A stretch of DNA of 64,000 nucleotides from Pseudomonadota bacterium (GTDB taxonomy: Bacteria; Myxococcota_A; Polyangia; Polyangiales; Polyangiaceae), in contig JAEYWK010000045.1 in the NCBI GenBank assembly GCA_023431345.1, positions 62,001 to 126,000 on the forward strand, in the 5' to 3' direction. Positions 36,075 to 44,093 of the stretch are shown one piece after another (position 1 is the first letter of the stretch; each line of letters begins with the position of its first letter). The notes beneath the pieces were generated by a model. The model did not search any database. It was not told the origin of the DNA and was given only the letters and a program-made list of their open reading frames with translations. Both the position numbers and the translations under genes were made by a program.

Positions 36075-36700
36075 TCGCGGGCTCCGCTCGAGAACCCGAC
36101 CTGCTCGACCAAGCCGAGCGCGCGCAAGTCTGCGAGAACTTCGCACGCGGGCAGGCCGACCACGTTCGAATACGAGCCCACCACGCGCTCGATGAAGAAC
36201 GTGCCGATGCCCTGCACGGCGTACGCCCCCGCCTTGTCGAGCCCCTCGCCCGTCGCCGCGTAGGCTTCGATCTCCGCCGGCTTCGCCGCGCGTACGTGCA
36301 CCTCCGTGGCCACCGTTCGCGCTGCGGCGACGCCGCTGTCACCCGGCAGGCCGATCGCGTAGCGAGTGAGCACGGCGTGCACTCTCCCCACGAGCCGAGC
36401 GAATAGCCGGGCCGCATCGGCGACGTCTCGCGGCTTACCGAGCACGTCGCCATCAATCACCACCGACGTGTCGGCGACCAAAATGGCGCTGGCCGGGTCG
36501 TCGCCCAAGCGAGCCCGCACTCCCGCCAGCTTTTCACTGGCGATACGCTCGAGGTACGCCTCGGGCCCTTCGCCCACGTGCTGGGTCTCGTCGATGTCCG
36601 CGGCCAGCACTCGAAACGGCAGCCCGAGGGCCGAAATCAGCTCGCGACGGCGGGGCGAGCCGGAGCCGAGCACGAGGGGATGAGAAGCATCGATCAACAC
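36071..36700 (-). CDS. maf: Maf-type nucleoside triphosphate pyrophosphatase
   Basis: Removes non-canonical or excess nucleotides and influences septation in some bacteria. The 209-residue protein carries LGSGSPRRRELI (11-22), catalytic ADTSVV (75-80), GKP (88-90), EGLDKAGAYAVQG and GSYSNVVGLP. The SPRRRELI motif and adjacent residues are the substrate pocket. It overlaps the membrane glycosyltransferase gene at its stop. YhdE-type or YceF-type specificity is not decided. Confidence 0.93.
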   Translation of the reverse strand: MLIDASHPLVLGSGSPRRRELISALGLPFRVLAADIDETQHVGEGPEAYLERIASEKLAGVRARLGDDPASAILVADTSVVIDGDVLGKPRDVADAARLFARLVGRVHAVLTRYAIGLPGDSGVAAARTVATEVHVRAAKPAEIEAYAATGEGLDKAGAYAVQGIGTFFIERVVGSYSNVVGLPACEVLADLRALGLVEQVGFSSGARD

Positions 36701-36720
36701 TCTGGCGTTCCTCTGGTAGC

Positions 36721-37677
36721 GTGGAGCGCGTGCGTCGGGCCGCGCTGCTCCCGGTTTTGTTGATGGGGCTCGTGGCGCGCGTGGCGGTCGCGGAGTGCCG
36801 CCCCCCGGAATCCTGCGTCGATCCGGAAGCGCTGTGGCTGCCGCCGGCGGCGACGCGCTTCGTGGGCATCTCCGATCCCGGCGTGATGGCTCCGGGTGCT
36901 GCCTCGGGCAGCGCCGTGCTGTCGTTCCGGCTGCGACCCGCCGTCTTCACCGTCCCCGCGCCGAACCGAGATGGCCGCGACGTGAACGTGATCAGCCACG
37001 CCACGGACGTGTCGTTGGCAGCGCGCTGGGGTGTCGGTCATCGGCTGGAGCTCACGGTGGCAGCGCCGGCCGGGCTATACCAGCGAGGGGCGGGTATCAA
37101 GGGCGTGACCTCCCAGGCGGCCGACGCCGTTGCCGCGTTCGGCCTGCACGATCCGCGGCTCGGCTTCGCCCTCGCCTTGCCCACGCGGTCCTCCTGGCTG
37201 TCGGCCAAGCTGCGCTTCGAAGCAAAGCTGCCGCTCGGCAGCTCGGCCTCCGTCGCCACCGAAAGCGGACCCGTGAGCAGCCCGAGCCTGGCGATCCAGG
37301 CCGAGCGCCGCGGCTGGTTCGCCGGAGCCGAGCTCGGCGCGCGCCTGCGCCGGGCGGACGAGCTGCTAGGGCTGCGCGTGGGGAGCCAAGCGCTCATCGC
37401 GCTCGGCGTCGGGCGTCGGCTGGCCGAGCCGCGCCTCACCTTCGCGCTCGAGGCGTACGCCTTGCCGAGCTTGATCGACAGCGGCCCGCGCGCGAGCACC
37501 CCCAGCGAGTGGCTGGTCAGCGCCGCGCTAGCGCCGCGCGCGCTGCCTGCGCTCACCTTCGGCGCGGCCGGAGGCGGAGGGCTGCCGCTCTCAGCGGATG
37601 CGGCCGGCACGCGGCTCGCTTACGGCGTACCCACGCTGCGCGCGCTCGTCTTCGTGCGCCTCGCGCCGGCGCCCTGA
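36721..37677 (+). CDS. Exported beta-barrel-like protein
   Basis: GTG-started 318-residue protein with a signal peptide (LLPVLLMGLVARVAVAEC). The mature region consists of alternating strand-like segments (ELTVAAPAGLYQRG, SSWLSAKLRFEAKLPLG, RLTFALEAYALPSL) and ends LRALVFVRLAPAP, consistent with an outer-membrane transporter-like barrel. It is divergent from maf (20-bp gap) and convergent with the polysaccharide export gene. No family name can be given. An alternative GTG at 36730 would shorten it by three residues. Confidence 0.65.
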   Translation: MERVRRAALLPVLLMGLVARVAVAECRPPESCVDPEALWLPPAATRFVGISDPGVMAPGAASGSAVLSFRLRPAVFTVPAPNRDGRDVNVISHATDVSLAARWGVGHRLELTVAAPAGLYQRGAGIKGVTSQAADAVAAFGLHDPRLGFALALPTRSSWLSAKLRFEAKLPLGSSASVATESGPVSSPSLAIQAERRGWFAGAELGARLRRADELLGLRVGSQALIALGVGRRLAEPRLTFALEAYALPSLIDSGPRASTPSEWLVSAALAPRALPALTFGAAGGGGLPLSADAAGTRLAYGVPTLRALVFVRLAPAP

Positions 37678-37684
37678 TTAGCGC

Positions 37685-38311
37685 TCAGAACAAGCGCTCG
37701 TGCACGAAGATGCGATCGCCGGACTGCAGCGGAATATCTACCGCGCGACCTTCCATGATCTGACCGATGGCCACCACCACCGTGCGCGTGCCGCCGTTCG
37801 TGCGGCGCGTCAGGTTCACCTTGTCGAGATTCGCGATGCCGGTCAGACCGCCCGCCTGCGAGAGCGCCTGAATCAGCGTGAGGCCCGTCGTGTACGGAAA
37901 TGTTCCGGGCTTGGCGACTTGACCGAGCACCGTGATGCGGCGGCTGTTGTACTCTTTGACCGAGACGACCACGCTCGGGTCGCTCAAGATCTGCTTCTCG
38001 ATCAGCAGCTTGCGCACCAGCCGTGAGATCTCTTGCGGCTCGAGGCCGGCGAGCTGCACCGTGTGCAGGTAGGGCAAGTCGACGCTGCCGTCGGAGGCGA
38101 CCTGATACTCGCGCGGCAGCTCCTTCTCCCCCATGATCTCCAGCGTGAAAACGTCGCCCGGTCCGACCGTCGACTTCTCGGTGGGGGGCGGGAGGTTCAG
38201 CTGCGCGTTACTGCTCGAGCCACCGCAACCAACGCTCGACAAGAGGAGGCTCGCGGACGCTAGCAGCAACGCGCGCCGGCGCGGGTCGGGGGCACGTCGA
38301 TCAACGGACAT
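37685..38311 (-). CDS. Polysaccharide export (OPX/Wza-like) lipoprotein, short form
   Basis: The 208-residue protein has lipobox SVGCGG (Cys about 29), then a Poly_export domain (VGPGDVFTLEIMGEKELPREYQVASDGSVDLPYLHTV, about 48-85), then a SLBB-type domain (RRITVLGQVAKPGTFPYTTGLTLIQALSQAGGLT). It lacks the Wza C-terminal membrane helix. Such short OPX proteins need a separate outer-membrane barrel; the next upstream gene encodes a candidate. It acts at the outer membrane in export of capsule or exopolysaccharide. Confidence 0.9.
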   Translation of the reverse strand: MSVDRRAPDPRRRALLLASASLLLSSVGCGGSSSNAQLNLPPPTEKSTVGPGDVFTLEIMGEKELPREYQVASDGSVDLPYLHTVQLAGLEPQEISRLVRKLLIEKQILSDPSVVVSVKEYNSRRITVLGQVAKPGTFPYTTGLTLIQALSQAGGLTGIANLDKVNLTRRTNGGTRTVVVAIGQIMEGRAVDIPLQSGDRIFVHERLF

Positions 38312-38317
38312 ACGTCG

Positions 38318-39622
38318 TCACATGAACCAGCGCACGCCTAGGTACGCCTGCCATCGCTTGTAATCCAAGTCTTCCACCGGAATCTCGTCGCTGTTGACTT
38401 GGTCGTAGAGCACGGTGGCGTTCGCGGCCAGCGTGTCCGTGAAGCGGTATTCTCCGAACGCACGAGCGTCGATACGGACCTGCTTGAAGGCGCCGACCGC
38501 CCCCGCCTCGGGAAACGCCACGCGCGAAACGCCGAACTCCAAGCCACCGGCAACGGCGCCGAGGATGAACGTGCTCAGCTGCAAGTAGCCGCGGTCGCGC
38601 TGGTAGAACGAGCCTTGATAGCTGTTGGCAAACGAGCGCTGATAGCCCAGGGCGATCGACGACAGGCCGGTCGCCACCGTCGCAGCGTCGAGGTCCGGGC
38701 GCTGCTGGATGAACCAGCGCGCTTCGGCGTTGGCGACGACGGAGTCGAATTGTCGAGCCGGGATCGTGTTCGCCCCCGGCTCGTAGAAGCTGCTGGCCCA
38801 GCCGACCATACCGAGCAGCGCGAGGTGATAAGTCACCAAGCCGTGGAATCCGATGCGCGCGCGTGCCGCGTCGCCATCGGTTTGCCTCGTCTCGTTCAAG
38901 TAGCGCACGAACGTGTAGCTGCTGTCGAAGAGCAGCGCCGAGCGCGGGAGGAAGCGCCAGCGGCCGCGCGTGTTCACTTCGTGCTGGAGGTTGGCGAGCG
39001 AGTCGAACGAGTCGTTCTCGAAGTAGTTGTAGGTGCCGGCGTAGCCCCCGCGCCACTCGAACAGCCCACCACCGGGCCGCCACGTGATGCCGCCGCCGCC
39101 GCGCAGAGTCCCGCGATTGAAGCCCTCACCGGCCAAGTCGTCCGAGCTGCCGTCGGTGTCGATGGCGCGGACGAATGCGGCGAGGAGGTCGAAGCCCACC
39201 TTGCGCTTGGGAAAAATGTTCAGCTTCGAGTCCACGCCGACCGCGACGTTGCGGGTGCTACGCGCGTCGGACTCCCCATCACCGAGAGGGAACACCTCGT
39301 GATAGGACGCATACGCGCCGGCGGAAAAGATCACGTCGGGCGCCGTCGCGGCGTTGCGGCGCGCGGCGCCGAGCGAGCTCAGGGTGAGCGAAGGTGTGAT
39401 GCGCAGCTTCAGGACGTCGATGACGCCCTCGCTCTTCGACGAGCGATAGTAGTTGGAATCGTAGCCGAACTCCGCGCCTACGCTCGGATGCAGCTCGAAG
39501 TTACCGGCACGGATACCAACGCCTTCTGAAAAATCGGGGTTGGAAACCCAAGCTTGGGCCAGAGCCACGCGCGGTAGCGAGGCCAGGGCCAAGGCCGCAA
39601 TCAGCGAAATTCGAGCATTCAT
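38318..39622 (-). CDS. Outer-membrane beta-barrel, likely partner of the OPX protein
   Basis: The 434-residue exported protein (signal ending VALAQA) has long alternating strands with many aromatic residues at strand ends (WRPGGGLFEWRGGYAGTYNY, LLFDSSYTFVRYLNE, DYKRWQAYLGVRWFM) and a C-terminal Met after Phe. The size fits an 18-strand barrel. It ends 6 nt before the OPX gene. In Myxococcus, short OPX proteins work with separate barrels (Wzp type); by this analogy it could be the exopolysaccharide exit channel. Confidence 0.75.
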   Translation of the reverse strand: MNARISLIAALALASLPRVALAQAWVSNPDFSEGVGIRAGNFELHPSVGAEFGYDSNYYRSSKSEGVIDVLKLRITPSLTLSSLGAARRNAATAPDVIFSAGAYASYHEVFPLGDGESDARSTRNVAVGVDSKLNIFPKRKVGFDLLAAFVRAIDTDGSSDDLAGEGFNRGTLRGGGGITWRPGGGLFEWRGGYAGTYNYFENDSFDSLANLQHEVNTRGRWRFLPRSALLFDSSYTFVRYLNETRQTDGDAARARIGFHGLVTYHLALLGMVGWASSFYEPGANTIPARQFDSVVANAEARWFIQQRPDLDAATVATGLSSIALGYQRSFANSYQGSFYQRDRGYLQLSTFILGAVAGGLEFGVSRVAFPEAGAVGAFKQVRIDARAFGEYRFTDTLAANATVLYDQVNSDEIPVEDLDYKRWQAYLGVRWFM

Positions 39623-39688
39623 CGCAACTCGTTAAGGATACGAATCTCGGAACGTGGGGGTCGAGACTACTCGGTATTCAGCGAATTG

Positions 39689-40273
39689 CTACAGCGTTGG
39701 GCTGCTGAGAACGGGAGGCTCGCTCACGAGCGGATCATCGGGGAAGTCTGACGGATCGGCGTCGGGCACGGCCGGATCGATGTCGACCGTGACGTCGCTG
39801 TTTCCGATGAAGCCCGTCTCTTCACCAATGCACTGCTGCGCTTCGGTCACGAGTGTCTGCACGCGCTCGCGCAGCACCTGAATCACCGTGAACTCGTGGC
39901 GCGTTCGATCCGGATCGTTTTGCGTGACCGCAGATTGAAGATCGACCACGCGGTCTTTCGCGGTGTCGATCGCCAGCTTCATCTGCTTCGCCTTGTCGTC
40001 GAGGCAAAGAGCCTTCACGACGTCTCGCTTCTTCTTCGCCTCTGCCAACTGCGACGTGACGGAGGCGCGCAGCTTATCCATCTCGGGAATGTAGGTGGCG
40101 GAGCGATCGAGCATCTGCGCGGGAGAGAGCGCGACGTCTTGACCCCCGCTCACCTCGCGCGCGGGCTCAGCTTGCGCCGGCGCCTGCCCTTCTTGAGCAA
40201 TCGCGACACCCACGCCGCTCACCGCGGCGAGAGTCAAAAAGGCAACTGCCCAAGGCTTGGTTAAGAAGCGCAT
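39689..40273 (-). CDS. Exported helical protein, unknown function
   Basis: Starts at ATG 40273 (MRFLTKPWAVAFLTLAAVSG) with GGAGGG about 10 nt upstream; the signal peptide ends near AIAQE. The mature part has a helical coiled-coil-like centre (RASVTSQLAEAKKKRDVVKAL...EFTVIQVLRERVQTLVTEAQ) and an acidic Pro/Asp-rich C-terminus (about 155-194). Two cysteines are separated by about 65 residues. It lies upstream of the barrel/OPX pair and may be part of the same operon (67-bp gap). No family recognised. Confidence 0.65.
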   Translation of the reverse strand: MRFLTKPWAVAFLTLAAVSGVGVAIAQEGQAPAQAEPAREVSGGQDVALSPAQMLDRSATYIPEMDKLRASVTSQLAEAKKKRDVVKALCLDDKAKQMKLAIDTAKDRVVDLQSAVTQNDPDRTRHEFTVIQVLRERVQTLVTEAQQCIGEETGFIGNSDVTVDIDPAVPDADPSDFPDDPLVSEPPVLSSPTL

Positions 40274-40482
40274 TCGCACAAGACCCTCCGAAAAACCACC
40301 GCAGTATAGGAGCCGCTGTCGCACTGTGTCAACGCGATGACCAGCGGGGAAATGTGACTCATTTCCGCGGCTTCGACAGCCTGGAACCGGTTTCCGTCCG
40401 CGCTCGAATACATGGCTGCTCCGACCCCTGTTGGATGCAGCGACCTGCGCCGAGGTTCAAAGCCCGCGGTCCGGGAGCGCGC

Positions 40483-41895
40483 TCACTGCTTCACGAACGT
40501 CACCGGCACCGCGATCACGGCGCTGCCACCTTCCGGCGGGTCGAACTGGGCCGCCTGAGCGCGCGCCACGACGCAAGAAACGACGGAAGCTGGCAGGCTG
40601 CCCGACGTCGCCGGAGTAACGCCTGCGACCTCGCCGCCGGCGCCCACCCGAATCGTCAGACGGATGCTGCCCGCGGCGTCAGGATTCTCGGACAGGCCGC
40701 GCTGGTAGCAATTGCGGAAACCGGCGCGCATGCCGGCCACGACGCGAGCCGCGTTGCTGACGTTGCCGCCGCTCACGGCGGCGCCGCCGACCGAGGCGTT
40801 GCCCTTGGGCCCTTCCACCTTGGCCCCGGTGCCCGTGCCCTCGGTGCCGGTACCGCGCCCGGTGCTGCCGATGCCGGCCAAAGTGCCGCCCGCGGCGCCG
40901 GGTCGGATCGCGCCGCCGCCGCCCTTGAGGTTCAAGTCGCCGCCGCCCGCGCCGACCGCGGCCGCGCTCGCGGCAGCTTGATCGAGCGAGCCGGTCGGGA
41001 CCTCGCCGCTCTTCAGCACGCCCGCAGTGGCGGGACCGGTGCCGGCGAAGGCGAGCACCGCCATGTCGATTTTGTCGAGCTCGTTCGAGAGCGCCGCGGT
41101 CTCCTTGGCGCTCATCGGAGCGGCAGGTCCTGAGGGGCCGGCGGCGGGAGCAGCGGCAGCGGCGGCCGGCTTTTGCGCTTCGGGCGCCTTGTCTGGCTTC
41201 GCCGTCTCGTCCGGCTTCTCCGCGGGCTTTTCTTCCACGGGAGGCGGCGGAGGCAGGTTCTTGAGTGAGTCGATGAGGCCCGCGACGCTCACGTCGTCGT
41301 CGACGACCGGATCGAGCCAGTCCGAGTAAATCGAGCCGAGCGCCATGAAATGGCAAAGGAACGACAGCGCCGCGATGATCGTCGTATTCCAGTCGATCGA
41401 GCTCGCGCCACGCAACACTGCGACCGGCAGCTGCGGCTTGGGCTGCACCGGCGGCGGCGCGACGAATTGAAAGAGAAAGGTGGTGTCGCCGACGACGACC
41501 TTGCCGCGCGAGTCTTCCGTGAGGCGAACCTGGTAGGCGCCCTGCGCGTTGCGCTTCGCCTGCCCCTTCAACATATTCAGGTCGGATATGCCCGTCGGCA
41601 GCGCGATGCGCCCCGTCATCCCGTCCATGAAGTTCAAGTGGTAGTCGTTGCCGACGAGCTCGAACAACCGGAACGTCGCCGGCAAGTTCTGCGTCGAGAC
41701 CACGAACATGTTCTTTTCGCTCGCGCCGACGCTGACGTGCGTGCGCTGCTTGATGATCCGCTCTTCTGCGACGCGCCCACCCTGCACCACGCCGATCCGG
41801 AGCACCTTCGGGCCCGCGTTCGCGGCGACTGCCCGCATCACTGCCGTCATCTGACCAGGGCGCTGCGACGTTCCGGGCTGTTGCTGCTGGGTCAT
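40483..41895 (-). CDS. AgmX/PglI-family TonB-like protein (GltG-like)
   Basis: The 470-residue protein has an N-terminal FHA-like beta domain (about 30-145, VLRIGVVQGGRVAEERIIKQRTHVSVG), one transmembrane helix (about 168-192), a Pro/Lys-rich periplasmic linker (about 215-255), a Gly-rich segment and a C-terminal TonB-like domain (NAARVVAGMRAGFRNCYQRG...) with the paired cysteines typical of AgmX/PglI. In Myxococcus gliding machinery GltG and GltJ have this type of layout. It is the last gene of a seven-gene envelope operon. Function as motility or transport energy coupler is inferred from family. Confidence 0.75.
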   Translation of the reverse strand: MTQQQQPGTSQRPGQMTAVMRAVAANAGPKVLRIGVVQGGRVAEERIIKQRTHVSVGASEKNMFVVSTQNLPATFRLFELVGNDYHLNFMDGMTGRIALPTGISDLNMLKGQAKRNAQGAYQVRLTEDSRGKVVVGDTTFLFQFVAPPPVQPKPQLPVAVLRGASSIDWNTTIIAALSFLCHFMALGSIYSDWLDPVVDDDVSVAGLIDSLKNLPPPPPVEEKPAEKPDETAKPDKAPEAQKPAAAAAAPAAGPSGPAAPMSAKETAALSNELDKIDMAVLAFAGTGPATAGVLKSGEVPTGSLDQAAASAAAVGAGGGDLNLKGGGGAIRPGAAGGTLAGIGSTGRGTGTEGTGTGAKVEGPKGNASVGGAAVSGGNVSNAARVVAGMRAGFRNCYQRGLSENPDAAGSIRLTIRVGAGGEVAGVTPATSGSLPASVVSCVVARAQAAQFDPPEGGSAVIAVPVTFVKQ

Positions 41896-42060
41896 CGATA
41901 TTCCTTCGTACCGCTAGTCCGCCGGTCCCCGGGTCCGAGGAGCCGTCGCTTCGTCACTACGTGCCAGATCGGCTTTCGCTTTACCGTCCACCGACGACGG
42001 CCACTCCGCAAAGTTCCATCAGGCTAGCCAGTCCTGAAAGGCTGGTCCACTCCATGTCTT

Positions 42061-42438
42061 TCAACGCCGCCCCTTCCGTAAGCGGCGCCCGCCGGCCAAT
42101 GAGCCGATACGGCGCTGGAGCTCGCCGCAACCCGCCCAGCCGATGAAGCCGAACAGGAAGCTGCCCCCCGCCAGCGGGTAGTGCGCACTTCCACCCGTCA
42201 GCTCCCACACCGCGCAGCCGGTGCCGCCGAACAGCGCGGCGCGGCCCCAGGCTCTCACGTTGCGCAAGGCAAGGCCGAACACCAGCGCCTGCTCCTTGTC
42301 GCGAAGGCGCGCCTCGAGCTCGTCGTCGTCAGCGGCGCCGACCCCGCCCTTCAGCAAGGCGCGGCAGCGCTTCAGCGAGCGCATCGAGGCCCAGATGGTC
42401 GCCGCCGAGAGCGTGCCCGCCACGACCAAGGTCAACAA
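42061..42438 (-). CDS. Small membrane protein of the TPR operon
   Basis: The 125-residue product has an N-terminal hydrophobic segment (MLTLVVAGTLSAATIWASM) and two more membrane segments around 64-82 and 90-108 separated by Gly-rich turns (GRAALFGGTGCAVWEL, GGSFLFGFIGWAGCG), and a strongly basic end (RRLRKGRR). A cytoplasmic charged loop lies between about 28 and 55. It starts 6 nt after the preceding 88-residue gene and is separated from the AgmX/PglI-like gene by 165 bp that hold no gene. Unknown function. Confidence 0.7.
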   Translation of the reverse strand: MLTLVVAGTLSAATIWASMRSLKRCRALLKGGVGAADDDELEARLRDKEQALVFGLALRNVRAWGRAALFGGTGCAVWELTGGSAHYPLAGGSFLFGFIGWAGCGELQRRIGSLAGGRRLRKGRR

Positions 42439-42444
42439 AGGACC

Positions 42445-42711
42445 TCAAAATGGATCGTTATAAACGGCCTTCTCGATGCGATCGAGGAACGGCTGCCGCA
42501 GCTCGGCGAGCGTGAGCTTGGGCTGGATGCGGCTCACGTCGACGGCGGCGATCGGCTTCTGCACGCGACCAACGATCGTGACCTCGCTGATGGTGACCAC
42601 GCGAGGCTTCTTCTGCGCGAGCGCGCCGGATGGGCAGAGCAGCGCCAGAGCGCTCAGCGCGCCGAGCAGCAGGCGGAAGCAACGAGCAGCGGAGAGCGAG
42701 AGTGAGGGCAT
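42445..42711 (-). CDS. Small exported protein of the TPR operon
   Basis: The 88-residue product has a signal peptide (LLLGALSALALLCPSGALAQ) and a short mature domain of about 55 residues (VVTISEVTIVGRVQKPIAAVDVSRI...) ending in DRIEKAVYNDPF. The strand-like segment VTISEVTIVGRVQKP recalls secreted TonB-associated or AgmX-operon proteins, but no family is certain. By gene order it occupies the place of GltF in the Myxococcus glt cluster; sequence evidence for that is lacking. Confidence 0.65.
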   Translation of the reverse strand: MPSLSLSAARCFRLLLGALSALALLCPSGALAQKKPRVVTISEVTIVGRVQKPIAAVDVSRIQPKLTLAELRQPFLDRIEKAVYNDPF

Positions 42712-42714
42712 GTT

Positions 42715-42738
42715 CTTTCTCGGTTACTTTCTCGGTTA
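42715..42738. repeat. 12-bp tandem duplication in the ribosome-binding region
   Basis: CTTTCTCGGTTA occurs twice in a row between the TPR lipoprotein gene (stop at 42741) and the 88-residue gene (ATG 42711). On the transcribed strand it gives two copies of GAGAAAG, a Shine-Dalgarno-like sequence; the nearer copy is positioned to serve the 88-residue gene. Confidence 0.75.
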
Positions 42739-42740
42739 CT

Positions 42741-44093
42741 TCACGGGTTGGGTGCAGCGGGCGCGGCGGCGGCGGCGTCTTCGGCGACCTTGGCTTCGGC
42801 GAGCGCCTTCTGCGTCTTGGCGCGGGTGATGAGCTCGTCGGTGTCGTCGGGCGCGCCGCCCGCCGTTCGCGGCTTGAGCTTCTTGTACTGCTCGAGCTCG
42901 CTGATGGCCTTGTCGGCCGCTTGCGTCGGCGTCAGGCCCGGCACACTGGTGGAGAACAGGTAGAGCAAGCCGAGGTTGTAGTGAGCCTGGGCGACGCTCG
43001 GATCGGTCTTCACGACCCAATCGAGCTCACGCTGCGCTTCGGCCGTCTTGCCCAGCAGGCGATAGGCGTCGCCCAGGTTGAGCCGCGCCAGCACGTTGAG
43101 GGAGTCGTAGCGCAGCGCCGTCTCGAGCAGGGTGGAGGCCTCGGCGGCGTTACCCGATTCGAGCAAGTAGTTGGCGAGGTGCACGCGCGCCTCCACCAAA
43201 TCCGGCCTGAGCTCGATCGCCTTCTGCAGCTCGGGGATGGCCGCCGCTTTGAGCCCTTGCTCCTTGTAGATCAAGCCGCGGAGCAGCCGCGCCTCCGCGT
43301 TGTTCTTGTCGCGCGGGGGGTTCTCTTCGCCGTAGCCGTCGAGGATGCCCTTGAGCGCGTACAGCGCGAGATCGAGCCGGCGCGAGCGGTAATGATCACG
43401 CGCGAGCGTGATCATGGCCGGTCGGTAGTCGGGGTTCTTCTTCAAGGCTTCCTGAGCGAGGCGCTGGGCCGCGCCCGAGTCACCCTGAATCGACTTCACC
43501 TCGGCCATTGCCCCCGTCACGGCCGCGCTCTTCGGCATCTGCGCCTGGCGGGCGCTCAGGAAATCGTTGGCTTCGTCGGGCTTTCCGGTGCGGGCCAGCA
43601 GCACGCCGTAGGCGACGATCGCAGGTTCGTAGTCGGACACGATCGCCGTCGACTGGCGGTAGGCTTGCAGCGCGCCCGACGTCTCGTTGAGCCGCTCTCG
43701 CACGACGCCGAGCGAGTAGTACGCCTGGTACGCCTTGGGGTCGGCTTGCGTGGCGGACACGAACTGATTCTTGGCGCCTTGCAGATCACCCGCCTGAAAT
43801 GCCTGCATACCCGCTTGGTAGGCGGCCTGGGCGGAGGCGTTCATGGCCGGCCGCTGCGCCGCCGACTCGCCGCTGGTGGGCGCGTCGCTCACCGCGAACT
43901 GCTGGCCTTGGGGGCTGGTGGCGACGCCGCCTTCCGTCCCCGGGGGAGGAGCCGTGGGCGCGCCGGTCGGCGCCTTCGCCCCTTCCCCGGCCGCGGCGCC
44001 ACCGCCGCCGCACGCCACGCACAGACTCAAGACCGCGCCGATACCGGCGAGTCGATAAGGTTTGTCGAGCTTCTGCATGACGTGTTCTTTCAT
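42741..44093 (-). CDS. TPR lipoprotein (AglT/GltE-like)
   Basis: The 450-residue product has a lipoprotein signal (LSLCVACG, Cys about 28), a Pro/Gly/Ala-rich linker (about 29-75) and a series of tetratricopeptide repeats (AYQAGMQAFQAGDLQGAKNQF..., AYYSLGVVRERLNETSGALQAY, LARLNLGDAYRLLGKTAEAQREL) to about residue 410. In Myxococcus AglT/GltE is a TPR lipoprotein of the gliding complex at the outer membrane; size and neighbours agree. ATG overlaps the upstream stop (44090-44093); a second ATG at 44078 is possible. Confidence 0.75.
   Translation of the reverse strand: MKEHVMQKLDKPYRLAGIGAVLSLCVACGGGGAAAGEGAKAPTGAPTAPPPGTEGGVATSPQGQQFAVSDAPTSGESAAQRPAMNASAQAAYQAGMQAFQAGDLQGAKNQFVSATQADPKAYQAYYSLGVVRERLNETSGALQAYRQSTAIVSDYEPAIVAYGVLLARTGKPDEANDFLSARQAQMPKSAAVTGAMAEVKSIQGDSGAAQRLAQEALKKNPDYRPAMITLARDHYRSRRLDLALYALKGILDGYGEENPPRDKNNAEARLLRGLIYKEQGLKAAAIPELQKAIELRPDLVEARVHLANYLLESGNAAEASTLLETALRYDSLNVLARLNLGDAYRLLGKTAEAQRELDWVVKTDPSVAQAHYNLGLLYLFSTSVPGLTPTQAADKAISELEQYKKLKPRTAGGAPDDTDELITRAKTQKALAEAKVAEDAAAAAPAAPNP

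Noticed and set aside
41896..42060. Sigma-54 promoter before the AgmX/PglI-like gene
   Set aside because: TGGCAC is present on the minus strand but the -12 element does not match.
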